From an uncultured Clostridium sp. (GTDB lineage: Bacteria; Bacillota; Clostridia; Lachnospirales; Lachnospiraceae): a DNA stretch of 64,000 nucleotides. Shown one piece after another: positions 1 through 7,907 of the stretch. The DNA lies in NCBI GenBank assembly GCA_900539185.1, contig UQBG01000014.1, positions 1-64,000 of the forward strand, written 5' to 3'. Under the pieces are notes generated by a model. It saw nothing but the letters and a program-made list of their open reading frames with translations. It was not told the DNA's origin and made no database searches. Position 1 is the stretch's first letter. Every line of letters starts with the position of its first letter. Made by a program: the position numbers and the translations under genes.

Positions 1-189
1 TTCCATTTCCACACATTAAGGCATACCTACACGACAAACCTCTTATCCAACGGGGCTCAGCCTAAGGATGTGCAGGAACTGTTAGGACACTCAGACGTGA
101 GTACCACCATAAATGTCTATGCCCATGCTACAAGGGAAGCAAAGCGGACTTCCGCAAGAATTCTTGATAAAGTAGCAGTCAATGATTAA
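1..189 (+). CDS. Tyrosine recombinase/integrase, C-terminal fragment (cut by window edge)
   Basis: Reading frame 1 is open from the first base to a TAA at 187-189, giving 62 residues. It shows the C-terminal catalytic half of the tyrosine recombinase family: HTLRHTYTTNLL (the H-x-x-R box), then LLGHSDVSTTINVYAHAT, which carries the conserved GH and the nucleophile tyrosine in NVYAH. Such enzymes cut and join attachment sites of integrative elements and phages. The 5' part lies outside the window, so the frame may belong to an intact gene. An integrase reading outward is usually at one end of its element, so an element boundary is expected shortly to the right. The family is clear; the element type cannot be told from this piece. 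Confidence 0.9.
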   Translation, partial: FHFHTLRHTYTTNLLSNGAQPKDVQELLGHSDVSTTINVYAHATREAKRTSARILDKVAVND

Positions 190-205
190 ACAACTGAATA
201 ATGAA

Positions 206-248
206 TTTTCCCTTGTAATTATCCCATAAGGGCAAAAACAAGGGAAAA
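206..248. repeat. Inverted repeat downstream of the integrase
   Basis: TTTTCCCTTGT (206-216) is matched perfectly by its reverse complement ACAAGGGAAAA (238-248), an 11-bp stem around a 21-base loop that itself contains CCC...GGG. It starts 17 bases after the integrase stop. It could end the integrase transcript, though it lacks a clear T-run on the + strand, or be part of the element's end structure. Confidence 0.6.
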
Positions 249-263
249 GGATACATATATAGA

Positions 264-291
264 ATTTTCAATGGCGGGAAGCCTTGAAAAT
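264..291. repeat. Second inverted repeat between integrase and cargo genes
   Basis: ATTTTCAA (264-271) and TTGAAAAT (284-291) form a perfect 8-bp inverted repeat around a 12-base GC-rich loop. It lies between the integrase and the next gene, where recombinase arm or core sites are often found. No second att copy is in the window, so an attachment-site role is inference. Confidence 0.45.
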
Positions 292-359
292 ACGGGAAAG
301 TTAAGAGAGTTAATAGATAAATTCCAGTTTAGTTCATTGAAGGGGGATGTGAACCGGCT

Positions 360-815
360 ATGATTATTAATGATGCTTTTGTTGAAAAATTGGGTGAGGA
401 TTTTCTTTGGAATATAGTTGATGACTATGTATGTAAAGACATAGAAGGTATAAAAGATGCACTTCTAAAAAACGTAGGATATGTTGATAAAGAAGACATA
501 CATAAACTTTCATCGGCTAAGATACAAGAATCAGATGAATTTATTGTAAATGAGTATATCAATGATGCAGGAACGCTTGTTTTGAAATATGAAATGCCTG
601 CAATTATAATAGCAAAATCTGAAAATGAAGAAGTTTGCTTAAGAATTACAACTTCATGTAAAGGTGTAATTGAAATTCCTAATGTGGATATATATGATTG
701 GGATTCTTTGAATTTTGAGGAAATGTGTTTACCTGAAATATTAGAATATCGTTATATCACAAAGGTGATTTCTGTTTCGTATGAATATATTGAGGCTGAT
801 GATTTGAGTGTATAA
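360..815 (+). CDS. Hypothetical protein, AT-rich accessory gene
   Basis: This 151-residue acidic protein (MIINDAFVEKLGEDF...EYIEADDLSV) is not one I recognise. It has no signal peptide, membrane segment or cysteine cluster, and looks cytosolic and globular with alternating helix and strand. The gene is clearly more AT-rich than the genes from 1485 on, which fits horizontal acquisition. The start is uncertain: a G-rich stretch at 341-345 sits 14 bases before the ATG at 360, and an in-frame GTG at 348 is closer but too near it. The stop is 25 bases before the GNAT start at 841, so the two genes are probably co-transcribed. I assign no function. Confidence 0.55.
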   Translation: MIINDAFVEKLGEDFLWNIVDDYVCKDIEGIKDALLKNVGYVDKEDIHKLSSAKIQESDEFIVNEYINDAGTLVLKYEMPAIIIAKSENEEVCLRITTSCKGVIEIPNVDIYDWDSLNFEEMCLPEILEYRYITKVISVSYEYIEADDLSV

Positions 816-840
816 ACCAGAATTTTTGGAGGTACTATTG

Positions 841-1284
841 GTGAAAATCATAGAGGTTACAGAAAATAAAAAACAATATCTTAATTTGTTGTTATTGGCA
901 GATGAACAGGAAAATATGATAGATTATTATCTGAATAAAGGTAATATGTATGTGCTGGATGATAATGGGGTTAAATGTGAGTGTGTCGTTACGAATGAAG
1001 GAAATGATGTGCTCGAAATAAAGAACATTGCAACAGTTCCAGAATCTCAGGGCAAAGGTTATGCAAAGACCTTGATTGATTTTATCATTGAGAAATACAA
1101 AGGACAATTTGCCGTTTTGCAAGTAGGAACAGGAGATAGCCCATTGACAATACCATTTTATGAAAAATGTGGTTTTGTCCGTTCGCATACTATACCATGT
1201 TTTTTTACAGATCATTACGATCATCCGATATATGAGGCTGGGGTACAATTGGTGGATATGGTGTATTTGCAAAGGCAGTTATAA
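841..1284 (+). CDS. GNAT family N-acetyltransferase
   Basis: A 147-residue GNAT protein predicted to transfer the acetyl group of acetyl-CoA to an amine. The family's acetyl-CoA loop is visible as VPESQGKGYAKTLIDF (motif A, Q/RxxGxG/A), followed by FYEKCGFVRSH, the usual motif B ending in a YEK-x-GF sequence. The start is taken as GTG 841 because a strong ribosome site, GGAGGT (828-833), lies seven bases upstream; the frame is open back to a GTG at 808 inside the preceding gene, which has no such site. The substrate cannot be inferred. The pairing with the upstream gene resembles small cargo operons of mobile elements. AT-rich base use agrees with the neighbouring gene rather than with the host block. 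Confidence 0.8.
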   Translation: MKIIEVTENKKQYLNLLLLADEQENMIDYYLNKGNMYVLDDNGVKCECVVTNEGNDVLEIKNIATVPESQGKGYAKTLIDFIIEKYKGQFAVLQVGTGDSPLTIPFYEKCGFVRSHTIPCFFTDHYDHPIYEAGVQLVDMVYLQRQL

Positions 1285-1484
1285 TGTGTAGGGTAATTCG
1301 TGAGATAACAGAAGCCGATAAGGGGAAATATCCGGTTTGTTTATCATAAAAGCCTGACCTCCCCAGATAAACGTATTTGATTGAAATCCTATAGCGCAAT
1401 GGAGCAAAGCATGGTACAATAAACAATGCACGGATATGTACAGATACATATCGGAATCATGCAGGCATTATCATGGAGCAATGA

Positions 1485-2474
1485 ATGAAAACAATCAATG
1501 AGCACATCAGGAAAAAAGAATTTCAGCACATCTATCTTCTATATGGAGAGGAAGCCTATCTGCGTCATCAGTACCGGGACAAGCTGAAGCAGGCGATTTG
1601 TCCCGAAGGCGATGAGATGAATATCAGCCGGTTTCAGGGGAAAAGTACATCTGTAACCGAAGTTCTGGATCTGGCAGAGACACTGCCGTTTTTTGCAGAG
1701 CGGAGACTGATCATAATCGAAAACAGCGGTTGGTTTAAGTCTGCATCGGAGGGACTGCCGGAGAAGCTGAAGGAACTGCCGGATACGACGTATCTGATCT
1801 TTGTCGAGGAAGAGGTCGATAAGCGCGGAAAGCTTTATAAGACCGTCAGTACGATTGGTTATGCCACGGAGATGAGTACGCCAAATGAGAAATCACTGCT
1901 GACCTGGATCGTACAGCAGTGTGCGGCAGAAGGGAAACAGATGGAAGAAGCGGCAGCCCGATATCTGCTTCAGCAGGATGGAGCGAATATGAATCTCTTG
2001 CAGATGGAGCTGGAGAAGATATTTTCATATACGATGGATCGGGATCAGATTCGTCTGGACGATGTGAAGCAGATCTCCAGTCCGCAGGTGGAGAGTCAGG
2101 TCTTTGCCATGCTGGACGCCATGGGCAGTCAGGATCAGGAAACGGCACTTCGACTCTATCAGGATCTTCTGGAGCTGCGGGAACCGCCATTACGGATTCT
2201 GGCACTGATTACCAGACAGATCAATATCCTGTTACAGGTCAAGGAACTTCTGCGTCTGAATCAGGATAATAAGTCGATCGCATCTAAGGCAGGGATTCCT
2301 CCATTTACTGTTGGGAAGTATAAGAGCCAGTGCAGTCACTTCTCGTATGAACAGCTTCGGTCTATGCTGGAGGCGTGTCAGGATACGGATGCGGGGATCA
2401 AACGCAGTCTTTATCAGGACAAGGTGGGCGTAGAACTTTTGATTATTGAATTTTCATCGGCAAAACAAGCATGA
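1485..2474 (+). CDS. holA: DNA polymerase III subunit delta
   Basis: At 329 residues this is the normal length for HolA, the clamp-loader subunit that opens the sliding clamp and passes it to primed DNA. The N-terminus HIYLLYGEEAYLRHQYRDKL is the typical delta start, equivalent to the degenerate AAA+ fold without a working P-loop. A central KEDVKQISS-like region and the C-terminal collar domain (RILALITRQINILLQVKEL) follow. GGAG at 1475-1478 is six bases before the ATG. In Bacillus and many Clostridia holA lies next to rpsT, gpr and spoIIP; that order is kept here apart from the inserted PurF-like gene, so this marks the start of the conserved chromosome. Confidence 0.9.
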   Translation: MKTINEHIRKKEFQHIYLLYGEEAYLRHQYRDKLKQAICPEGDEMNISRFQGKSTSVTEVLDLAETLPFFAERRLIIIENSGWFKSASEGLPEKLKELPDTTYLIFVEEEVDKRGKLYKTVSTIGYATEMSTPNEKSLLTWIVQQCAAEGKQMEEAAARYLLQQDGANMNLLQMELEKIFSYTMDRDQIRLDDVKQISSPQVESQVFAMLDAMGSQDQETALRLYQDLLELREPPLRILALITRQINILLQVKELLRLNQDNKSIASKAGIPPFTVGKYKSQCSHFSYEQLRSMLEACQDTDAGIKRSLYQDKVGVELLIIEFSSAKQA

Positions 2475-2513
2475 ATATGCAAAACTATACTATAACATAC
2501 CTGGAGGTTTATA

Positions 2514-3920
2514 ATGGGTGGATTTTTTGGAGTAGCATCAAAGGAAGACTGTGTGTTTGATCTGTTTTTTGGAACAGACTATCATTCACATCTGGGAACA
2601 AGACGTGCGGGCATGGCTGTCTACGGAGAAGAAGATGGATTTGAGAAGGCCATCCATAAGATTGAGAATGCACCGTTCCGAACAAAGTTTGAGAAGGAAG
2701 CGAATACCATGAAGGGGAACTATGGTATCGGTTGTATCTCTGACTATGAAGCACAGCCAATCCTGGTTCGGTCTCATCATGGTTCTTTTGCTATCACAAC
2801 AGTGGGGAAGATCAATAATGCAGATGAAATTATTCAACTGATATTGAAAGATAATGCACACTTCTTTGAAATGAGCAATGGAGAAATCAACGCAACCGAG
2901 CTGGTGGCTGCGATTATCGATCAGAAGGAGAACTTCATCGATGGTATCCGGTATGCACAGGAGCTGATCGAAGGCTCGATGTCGATGCTGATACTGACTC
3001 CAAAGGGAATCTACTGTGCCAGAGACCGGTACGGACGGACTCCGATCATTATCGGTCAGAAGGAAGGCGCCTGCTGTGCTGCATTTGAGAGCTTTTCATT
3101 CTTAAATCTGGGTTATACCACCTTACGGGAGCTGGGACCGGGTGAAGTAGCGGTTCTGACACCGGATGGTGCAAAGACACTGGTCGTACCGGGAAAGGAT
3201 ATGAAGATCTGTACCTTCCTCTGGATCTACTATGGATACCCATCCTCCACCTATGAAGGTGTAAATGTAGAGGAAATGCGATATCGCTGTGGCCAGCTTC
3301 TGGCACGGCGGGATCATGTGAAACCGGATATCGTAGCAGGTGTTCCGGATTCCGGAACCGCACATGCAATCGGATATGCGAACGAATCCGGTGTGCCGTT
3401 CTCCAGACCGTTTATCAAGTATACACCAACCTGGCCGAGATCCTTCATGCCGACGATGCAGAGCAAGCGGGATCTGATCGCAAAGATGAAGCTGCTGCCG
3501 GTAAAGCAGTTGATACAGGGCAAGAAGCTGTTATTGATCGATGACTCTATCGTGCGTGGAACCCAGCTCCGGGAGACGACGGAATTCCTGTACGAGAGTG
3601 GAGCAAAGGAAGTGCATATTCGTCCGGCCTGTCCGCCATTGATCTTCGGATGTAAATATCTGAACTTCTCACGCTCAAAATCAGAGATGGAACTGATCAC
3701 ACGGGTGGTAATCAAAGAACTGGAAGGCGGAGAGGTATCGGAAGAAACCCTGCGGGAATATGCTGACTATAACTCTGAGAAGTATGAGAAGATGGTAGAA
3801 CGAATCGGTGAAAAGCTGAAGTTCACATCCCTGCGGTATCATCGTCTGGACGATATGATCGAAGCAGTTGGAATCGATCCGTCAAAGCTGTGTACATACT
3901 GCTGGAGTGGACAGGAGTAG
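2514..3920 (+). CDS. PurF-like amidophosphoribosyltransferase paralogue lacking the glutaminase cysteine
   Basis: This 468-residue protein has the full PurF layout: an N-terminal Ntn-type glutaminase domain and a C-terminal phosphoribosyltransferase domain. The PRPP-binding loop is intact (LLLIDDSIVRGTQLRE), as is the RDRYGRTPIIIG segment between the domains. A C-terminal CTYC and other cysteines (CPPLIFGC) match positions that hold the 4Fe-4S cluster in Bacillus-type PurF. The N-terminus, however, is MGGFFGV where PurF has MCGVFGI: the nucleophile cysteine is glycine. A strong GGAGG just upstream of ATG 2514 argues against a missed start. Glutamine-dependent activity is therefore unlikely; ammonia-dependent, regulatory or different phosphoribosyl chemistry is possible. 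It sits alone between holA and rpsT, not with purine genes. Confidence 0.8.
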   Translation: MGGFFGVASKEDCVFDLFFGTDYHSHLGTRRAGMAVYGEEDGFEKAIHKIENAPFRTKFEKEANTMKGNYGIGCISDYEAQPILVRSHHGSFAITTVGKINNADEIIQLILKDNAHFFEMSNGEINATELVAAIIDQKENFIDGIRYAQELIEGSMSMLILTPKGIYCARDRYGRTPIIIGQKEGACCAAFESFSFLNLGYTTLRELGPGEVAVLTPDGAKTLVVPGKDMKICTFLWIYYGYPSSTYEGVNVEEMRYRCGQLLARRDHVKPDIVAGVPDSGTAHAIGYANESGVPFSRPFIKYTPTWPRSFMPTMQSKRDLIAKMKLLPVKQLIQGKKLLLIDDSIVRGTQLRETTEFLYESGAKEVHIRPACPPLIFGCKYLNFSRSKSEMELITRVVIKELEGGEVSEETLREYADYNSEKYEKMVERIGEKLKFTSLRYHRLDDMIEAVGIDPSKLCTYCWSGQE

Positions 3921-3935
3921 AAATAGAAGTAGAAA

Positions 3936-3969
3936 CAGAAACCCCCATCCAAACGGATGGGGGTTTCTG
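3936..3969. terminator. Bidirectional intrinsic terminator between purF-like gene and rpsT
   Basis: CAGAAACCCCCATCC (3936-3950) pairs perfectly with GGATGGGGGTTTCTG (3955-3969) around a 4-base loop, a 15-bp GC-rich stem. It lies between the stops of two converging genes, so it can end both transcripts. The T-run is short on either strand. Confidence 0.85.
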
Positions 3970-4005
3970 TGGGTTAAATAATATAATTCAAATATAAGAG
4001 ATGAA

Positions 4006-4269
4006 TTAAGCCATCTTGCTTACAGCAGAAGACATACGAGATATCTTTCTGGAAACAGTGTTCTTATGGTATACACCCTTAGAACCAGCCTTGCTTAACT
4101 CTGTAGTAGCAGTTACTAACAGGCTCTGTGCTAATTCCTTATCACCAGAAGCAATGGCAGCCTCAAGCTTCTTGATGATGGTCTTAACCTTAGACTTAAT
4201 CATTTTATTTCTTAAAGTCTTAGTTTCGATAACTTTGATTCTTTTCTTAGCAGATTTGATATTAGCCAA
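4006..4269 (-). CDS. rpsT: 30S ribosomal protein S20
   Basis: An 87-residue basic protein beginning MANIKSAKKRIKVIETKTLRN, the well-known S20 start, rich in lysine and arginine along a long helical fold that binds 16S rRNA in the small subunit body. Length is normal. The start codon is TTG at 4269-4267, supported by GGAGGTG at 4282-4276 with six bases of spacing; no ATG is better placed. It is transcribed opposite to both neighbours, from a strong promoter at 4402-4374, leaving a leader of roughly 100 bases. S20 is known in other bacteria to control its own translation, and the rare start codon would fit that, but this is inference. Confidence 0.95.
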   Translation of the reverse strand: MANIKSAKKRIKVIETKTLRNKMIKSKVKTIIKKLEAAIASGDKELAQSLLVTATTELSKAGSKGVYHKNTVSRKISRMSSAVSKMA

Positions 4270-4373
4270 ATCCTACACCTCCATACGTATTATTTATTCA
4301 TTTTCTGATTCAACATCATCTGTTGCTTACATAAAAACCGGACACGGACAATTTCACGTAAACATACTATTAC

Positions 4374-4402
4374 ATAATATACATGGGAAAGCGGTTTGTC
4401 AA
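4374..4402 (-). promoter_or_regulatory. Sigma-A promoter for rpsT
   Basis: On the minus strand TTGACA (4402-4397) and TATTAT (4379-4374) are separated by exactly 17 bases, close to the vegetative consensus. It faces rpsT, with a leader of about 100 bases before the TTG start. Confidence 0.8.
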
Positions 4403-4459
4403 TAGTTTTTGTGCATATTTTCCATCAGATTACAGATAATGTAAACAGAGGTGATGAAC

Positions 4460-5377
4460 ATGCTATCCATGCAACGAACAGATCTGGCAGTAGAGCTGAG
4501 AGAAGATCTGAATACACAGGAAATGATCCCCGGCGTTCATGTATCCACCAGAATTAACCGGGATAATGATATGAAGGAGACACGAATCGTAATCGACTCA
4601 AAAGAGGGGGCTGATCGACTGGGAAAACCGATGGGCACCTATATCACGATTGAAAGCGAGGAGCTGAGATGCAGTGATGAAGACTATCATGAGCCTATGA
4701 GTGATTCGCTATACAGGCACTTAAAGAAGATGTTGGGCGGAAAGCGGAAGATTTTGGTTGCCGGTTTGGGAAACCGGGGCGTGACGCCGGATGCACTGGG
4801 ACCGTTTGTCGTGGACAATCTATATGTTACCCGACATCTGGTGAAGGAGGACATCCTGGCCTGTCCTTACGAGATCAGTGCAGTAGCACCCGGAGTCATG
4901 GCACAGACCGGGATGGAATCGCAGGAGATCCTGCAGGGAGTGATTGCACAGATACATCCGGAGGCTTTGGTTGTGATCGATGCACTGGCGGCGGGAAACT
5001 CAAATCGGTTAAATAAAACTATCCAACTGGCAGATACAGGGATTGCACCCGGCTCCGGTGTCGGTAATCACAGAAAAGCAATCACAGAAGAAACAATGGG
5101 GATCAAGGTTATAGCCATAGGGGTGCCTACGGTTATATCCGTTCCGGCGATTGTGGATGATGCTATGGATGTCATGCTGGAAGCATTTGGCCGAAACGGA
5201 ACCAGACAGGCGATGGAGACCTTTACAGAAGAAGAACGATATCAACTGGCATGTGAGATGGTCGAACCCTATCTGGTCAATATGTTTGTGACACCGAAGA
5301 ATGTAGATGAAGCCATTAAACGTATCAGTTTTACAATATCCGAAGCCATAAATCGTCTGCAACACTCATATACTTAG
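4460..5377 (+). CDS. gpr: GPR endopeptidase (spore germination protease)
   Basis: A 305-residue member of peptidase family A25. GPR is made in the forespore as an inactive zymogen, processes itself, and degrades small acid-soluble spore proteins at germination. The conserved core is visible: VAGLGNRGVTPDALGP, APGVMAQTGME and VVIDALAAG, carrying the aspartates considered catalytic in this family. The N-terminal MQRTDLAVE is the typical pro-region. I prefer ATG 4460 because GAGGTG (4448-4453) is six bases upstream; GTG 4451 overlaps that site. spoIIP follows four bases after the stop, an arrangement shared with Bacillus. Its presence shows the organism descends from, and probably is, a spore former. 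Confidence 0.93.
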   Translation: MLSMQRTDLAVELREDLNTQEMIPGVHVSTRINRDNDMKETRIVIDSKEGADRLGKPMGTYITIESEELRCSDEDYHEPMSDSLYRHLKKMLGGKRKILVAGLGNRGVTPDALGPFVVDNLYVTRHLVKEDILACPYEISAVAPGVMAQTGMESQEILQGVIAQIHPEALVVIDALAAGNSNRLNKTIQLADTGIAPGSGVGNHRKAITEETMGIKVIAIGVPTVISVPAIVDDAMDVMLEAFGRNGTRQAMETFTEEERYQLACEMVEPYLVNMFVTPKNVDEAIKRISFTISEAINRLQHSYT

Positions 5378-5380
5378 ACT

Positions 5381-6586
5381 ATGAGAGAATGGATACAGGT
5401 GTTGGAAAAAAAGAATAGAGACAGACCATCAATGACAGGATGGCGGGATCGTATCCTGTCTGCGGCTGTTTTGATCGGCATGATATACCTGCTGTTATTT
5501 GCCGGGGATGCGCTGGTTCGGACGATCGTTCCGGGAGCCCGGTATCAGAATCGTTCCGATAAAGGGGAAATCATAGAGAAGGTGGAGCAGATCATCATGG
5601 AGAATCTGTTCCCGGTGCTTACCTATCAGCGGCTCTATGGACAAAGTCAGCCGGATCTGTATGCCGGGAATGAAATACCGGAGACCTACTATCAGGACGA
5701 AGAGACGACCGATCCGGAGATACAGCAGAGACTCGAACCGGAGGTGACGAGTGAAACGATTGAGACAGCGGCAGTACCCGGAGTCCTGACACCGCGATAT
5801 ACAAAGGAACAGCTTCAGGACTTTCAGTTCCTGCTGGACAACTGTTATGTTGTGGATTCAACAACGTATGTGAATCGTGAGGAAATGAATGCAGATACCC
5901 TTCTGTCTATGGATATGACACTGCAGCAGGATAATTCGGACTATCAGATCCTGATCTACCATACACACAGTTCGTCCGAATCATTTGTGGACAGTCGGCC
6001 GGGAGTACTGGAGGATACACCGATTGGGCTGGGGGACACACTGACGACACTGCTGGAGGCATATGGCTATAAGGTCTACCATGACCGGACGGTCTATGAC
6101 CAGATCAACGGAAAGATTGACCGGAACTACGCCTATACCGCTTCCGGGGAGGGCATCGACCGGATACTGGCAGAACATCCGTCCATCGAGGTCGTGATCG
6201 ATTTACATAGAGATGGTGTGAATGAGAATACCCATCTGGTAACGGATATCGATGGCAGACCGACGGCTAAGATCATGTTCTTCAATGGCGTGAGCCGAAC
6301 AACCACTAATGGGGAACTGGCATATCTGGAGAATCCGAACCGACAGGCAAATCTGGCATTCAGTCTCCAGATGTATCTGACAGGAACCGCATCGTATAAT
6401 GACTTTCTGCGGCGAACCTACATCAAAGGCTATCAGTATAATCTGGATCGCAGACCAAAGGCAACCCTGATCGAGGTGGGAGGGCAGACGAATACCGTAG
6501 AAGAAGCGAATAATGCCATGATACCTTTGGCGGATATTTTGAATAAGGTGCTGTCAGGGAATGGTGTCGGGAATGAAGGGGAGTAG
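5381..6586 (+). CDS. spoIIP: Stage II sporulation protein P
   Basis: A 401-residue membrane-anchored peptidoglycan hydrolase (amidase/endopeptidase) that, with SpoIID and SpoIIM, thins septal peptidoglycan to drive engulfment of the forespore. One membrane segment spans about residues 25-45 (ILSAAVLIGMIYLLLFAG), followed by an acidic linker and the catalytic SpoIIP domain. Zinc-ligand-type motifs are present: YHTHSSESF at residues 193-201 and VIDLHRDGV later, with a C-terminal LIEVGGQTNT segment typical of the fold. It begins four bases after gpr and is likely co-transcribed with it. Length and motif order agree with the family; only the low-complexity linker is variable. Confidence 0.93.
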   Translation: MREWIQVLEKKNRDRPSMTGWRDRILSAAVLIGMIYLLLFAGDALVRTIVPGARYQNRSDKGEIIEKVEQIIMENLFPVLTYQRLYGQSQPDLYAGNEIPETYYQDEETTDPEIQQRLEPEVTSETIETAAVPGVLTPRYTKEQLQDFQFLLDNCYVVDSTTYVNREEMNADTLLSMDMTLQQDNSDYQILIYHTHSSSESFVDSRPGVLEDTPIGLGDTLTTLLEAYGYKVYHDRTVYDQINGKIDRNYAYTASGEGIDRILAEHPSIEVVIDLHRDGVNENTHLVTDIDGRPTAKIMFFNGVSRTTTNGELAYLENPNRQANLAFSLQMYLTGTASYNDFLRRTYIKGYQYNLDRRPKATLIEVGGQTNTVEEANNAMIPLADILNKVLSGNGVGNEGE

Positions 6587-6614
6587 CAGAAAAGCAATAA
6601 AATCATACAAAAAA

Positions 6615-6643
6615 TTGACATTTTCCATACAGAGTGATACATT
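6615..6643 (+). promoter_or_regulatory. Sigma-A promoter for argD
   Basis: TTGACA (6615-6620), a 17-base spacer and TACATT (6638-6643) lie about 47 bases before the argD start. The match is strong and nothing else promoter-like is near. Confidence 0.75.
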
Positions 6644-6689
6644 TTAGGCATGTTAAATACAAGATTTAAGATAGGACGGAGGAAGAGAG

Positions 6690-7907
6690 ATGCTGTTACA
6701 GGAAACAGGGATGACAAGACAGGAAGTAAAAGATACCATTGATAAATATATGATAGGAATCGGAGAACGATTTGATCTGGTTGCAGAGCGGGGAAAGGAT
6801 ATGTATGTATACGATGCAGACGGTACGAAATATCTGGACTTTTATGCAGGAATCGCTGTAAGCTCCGCAGGAAACTGCAATGAAAAGGTCGTTCAGGCGG
6901 TTCAGGAGCAGGTGGCAGAGCTGATCCACGCATCCAATTATCCATATTCGATTCCGCAGGCGAAGCTGGCAAAGTTAATCTGTGAGAATATCGGCATGGA
7001 TCGTATATTCTTTCAGAACTCCGGTACAGAGGCCAATGAGGCCATGATCAAGATGGCGAGAAAGTATGGGGTAGAGAAGTATGGACCGGAACATTACCAT
7101 ATTATTACTGCAAAGAACAGCTTCCATGGCAGAACCTATGGAGCCCTGAGTGCAACCGGGCAGCCGGATAATGGATGTCAGATCGGTTATCATCCGATTT
7201 TGCCGGGCTTTACATATGCAGAGTATAATAATCTGGAATCATTTAAAGCAGCCTGTACCGAGAATACGATTGCGATTATGGTAGAGCCGGTACAGGGAGA
7301 AGGCGGTGTATATCCTGCTACAGAAGAATTCCTGCAGGGACTGCGGAAGCTTTGTGATGAAAGAGGTATGCTTCTGCTCTTCGATGAAGTACAGACCGGC
7401 TGGGGACGCTGTGGCGAACTTATGGCATATATGTCCTACGGAGTAAAGCCGGATATCGTAACGATGGCGAAAGCGATGGGTGGTGGTATGCCGATCGCTG
7501 CGATCTGTGCAACAGAAGAGGCTGCACAGGCATTGAATCCGGGATCACATGGCTCTACCTATGGTGGAAATCCGGTATGTTGTGCGGCATCCTGTGCTGA
7601 GATTACAGAGATTATAGAGCGGAAGCTTCCGGAACGGGCAAAGGAAATGGGAGCATACTTTATGGAACAGCTTCATACCTTATCAGGTGTGAAGGAGGTT
7701 CGGGGCAGAGGCCTTTTAGTAGGAGTTGAGTTTGAACAGCCGATCGCCTTTGACGTTAAGCATGGCTGCTTTGATCATAAGCTGCTGATCACGGCAGTCA
7801 GCAAGAATATTATAAGAATTGTACCGCCGTTGATTGTAGAAAAGGCAGACTGCGATGAAGCAATCCGTATTCTTCAGACGGTTACCAAGGAGTGTTTACA
7901 GGCATGA
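6690..7907 (+). CDS. argD: Class III aminotransferase, acetylornithine transaminase type
   Basis: A 405-residue PLP enzyme expected to move the amino group from glutamate to N-acetylglutamate semialdehyde in arginine synthesis, or to act on a similar omega-amine. Family marks are clear: NSGTEANEAMIKMARKY (phosphate-binding region), FHGRTYGALSATG, MVEPVQGEGG, LLFDEVQTGWGRCG and the PLP lysine K261 in MAKAMGGGMP. The C-terminal RGRGLLVGVEF is typical of ArgD. A GGAGG site precedes ATG 6690, with its own promoter upstream. No other arginine genes are adjacent, so assignment to ArgD rather than a close paralogue rests on sequence alone. The stop overlaps the next gene in an ATGA junction. Confidence 0.85.
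   Translation: MLLQETGMTRQEVKDTIDKYMIGIGERFDLVAERGKDMYVYDADGTKYLDFYAGIAVSSAGNCNEKVVQAVQEQVAELIHASNYPYSIPQAKLAKLICENIGMDRIFFQNSGTEANEAMIKMARKYGVEKYGPEHYHIITAKNSFHGRTYGALSATGQPDNGCQIGYHPILPGFTYAEYNNLESFKAACTENTIAIMVEPVQGEGGVYPATEEFLQGLRKLCDERGMLLLFDEVQTGWGRCGELMAYMSYGVKPDIVTMAKAMGGGMPIAAICATEEAAQALNPGSHGSTYGGNPVCCAASCAEITEIIERKLPERAKEMGAYFMEQLHTLSGVKEVRGRGLLVGVEFEQPIAFDVKHGCFDHKLLITAVSKNIIRIVPPLIVEKADCDEAIRILQTVTKECLQA

Noticed and set aside
360..1284. Toxin-antitoxin pair (GNAT toxin with upstream antitoxin)
   Set aside because: GNAT toxins usually follow a short ribbon-helix-helix (DUF1778-type) antitoxin; the upstream protein is 151 residues, acidic, and shows no such motif.
4409..4440. Sigma-F/G-type promoter before gpr
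   Set aside because: GCATA is present at 4413-4417 but no good CATNNTA element is at the right distance; I do not claim a site although one is expected.
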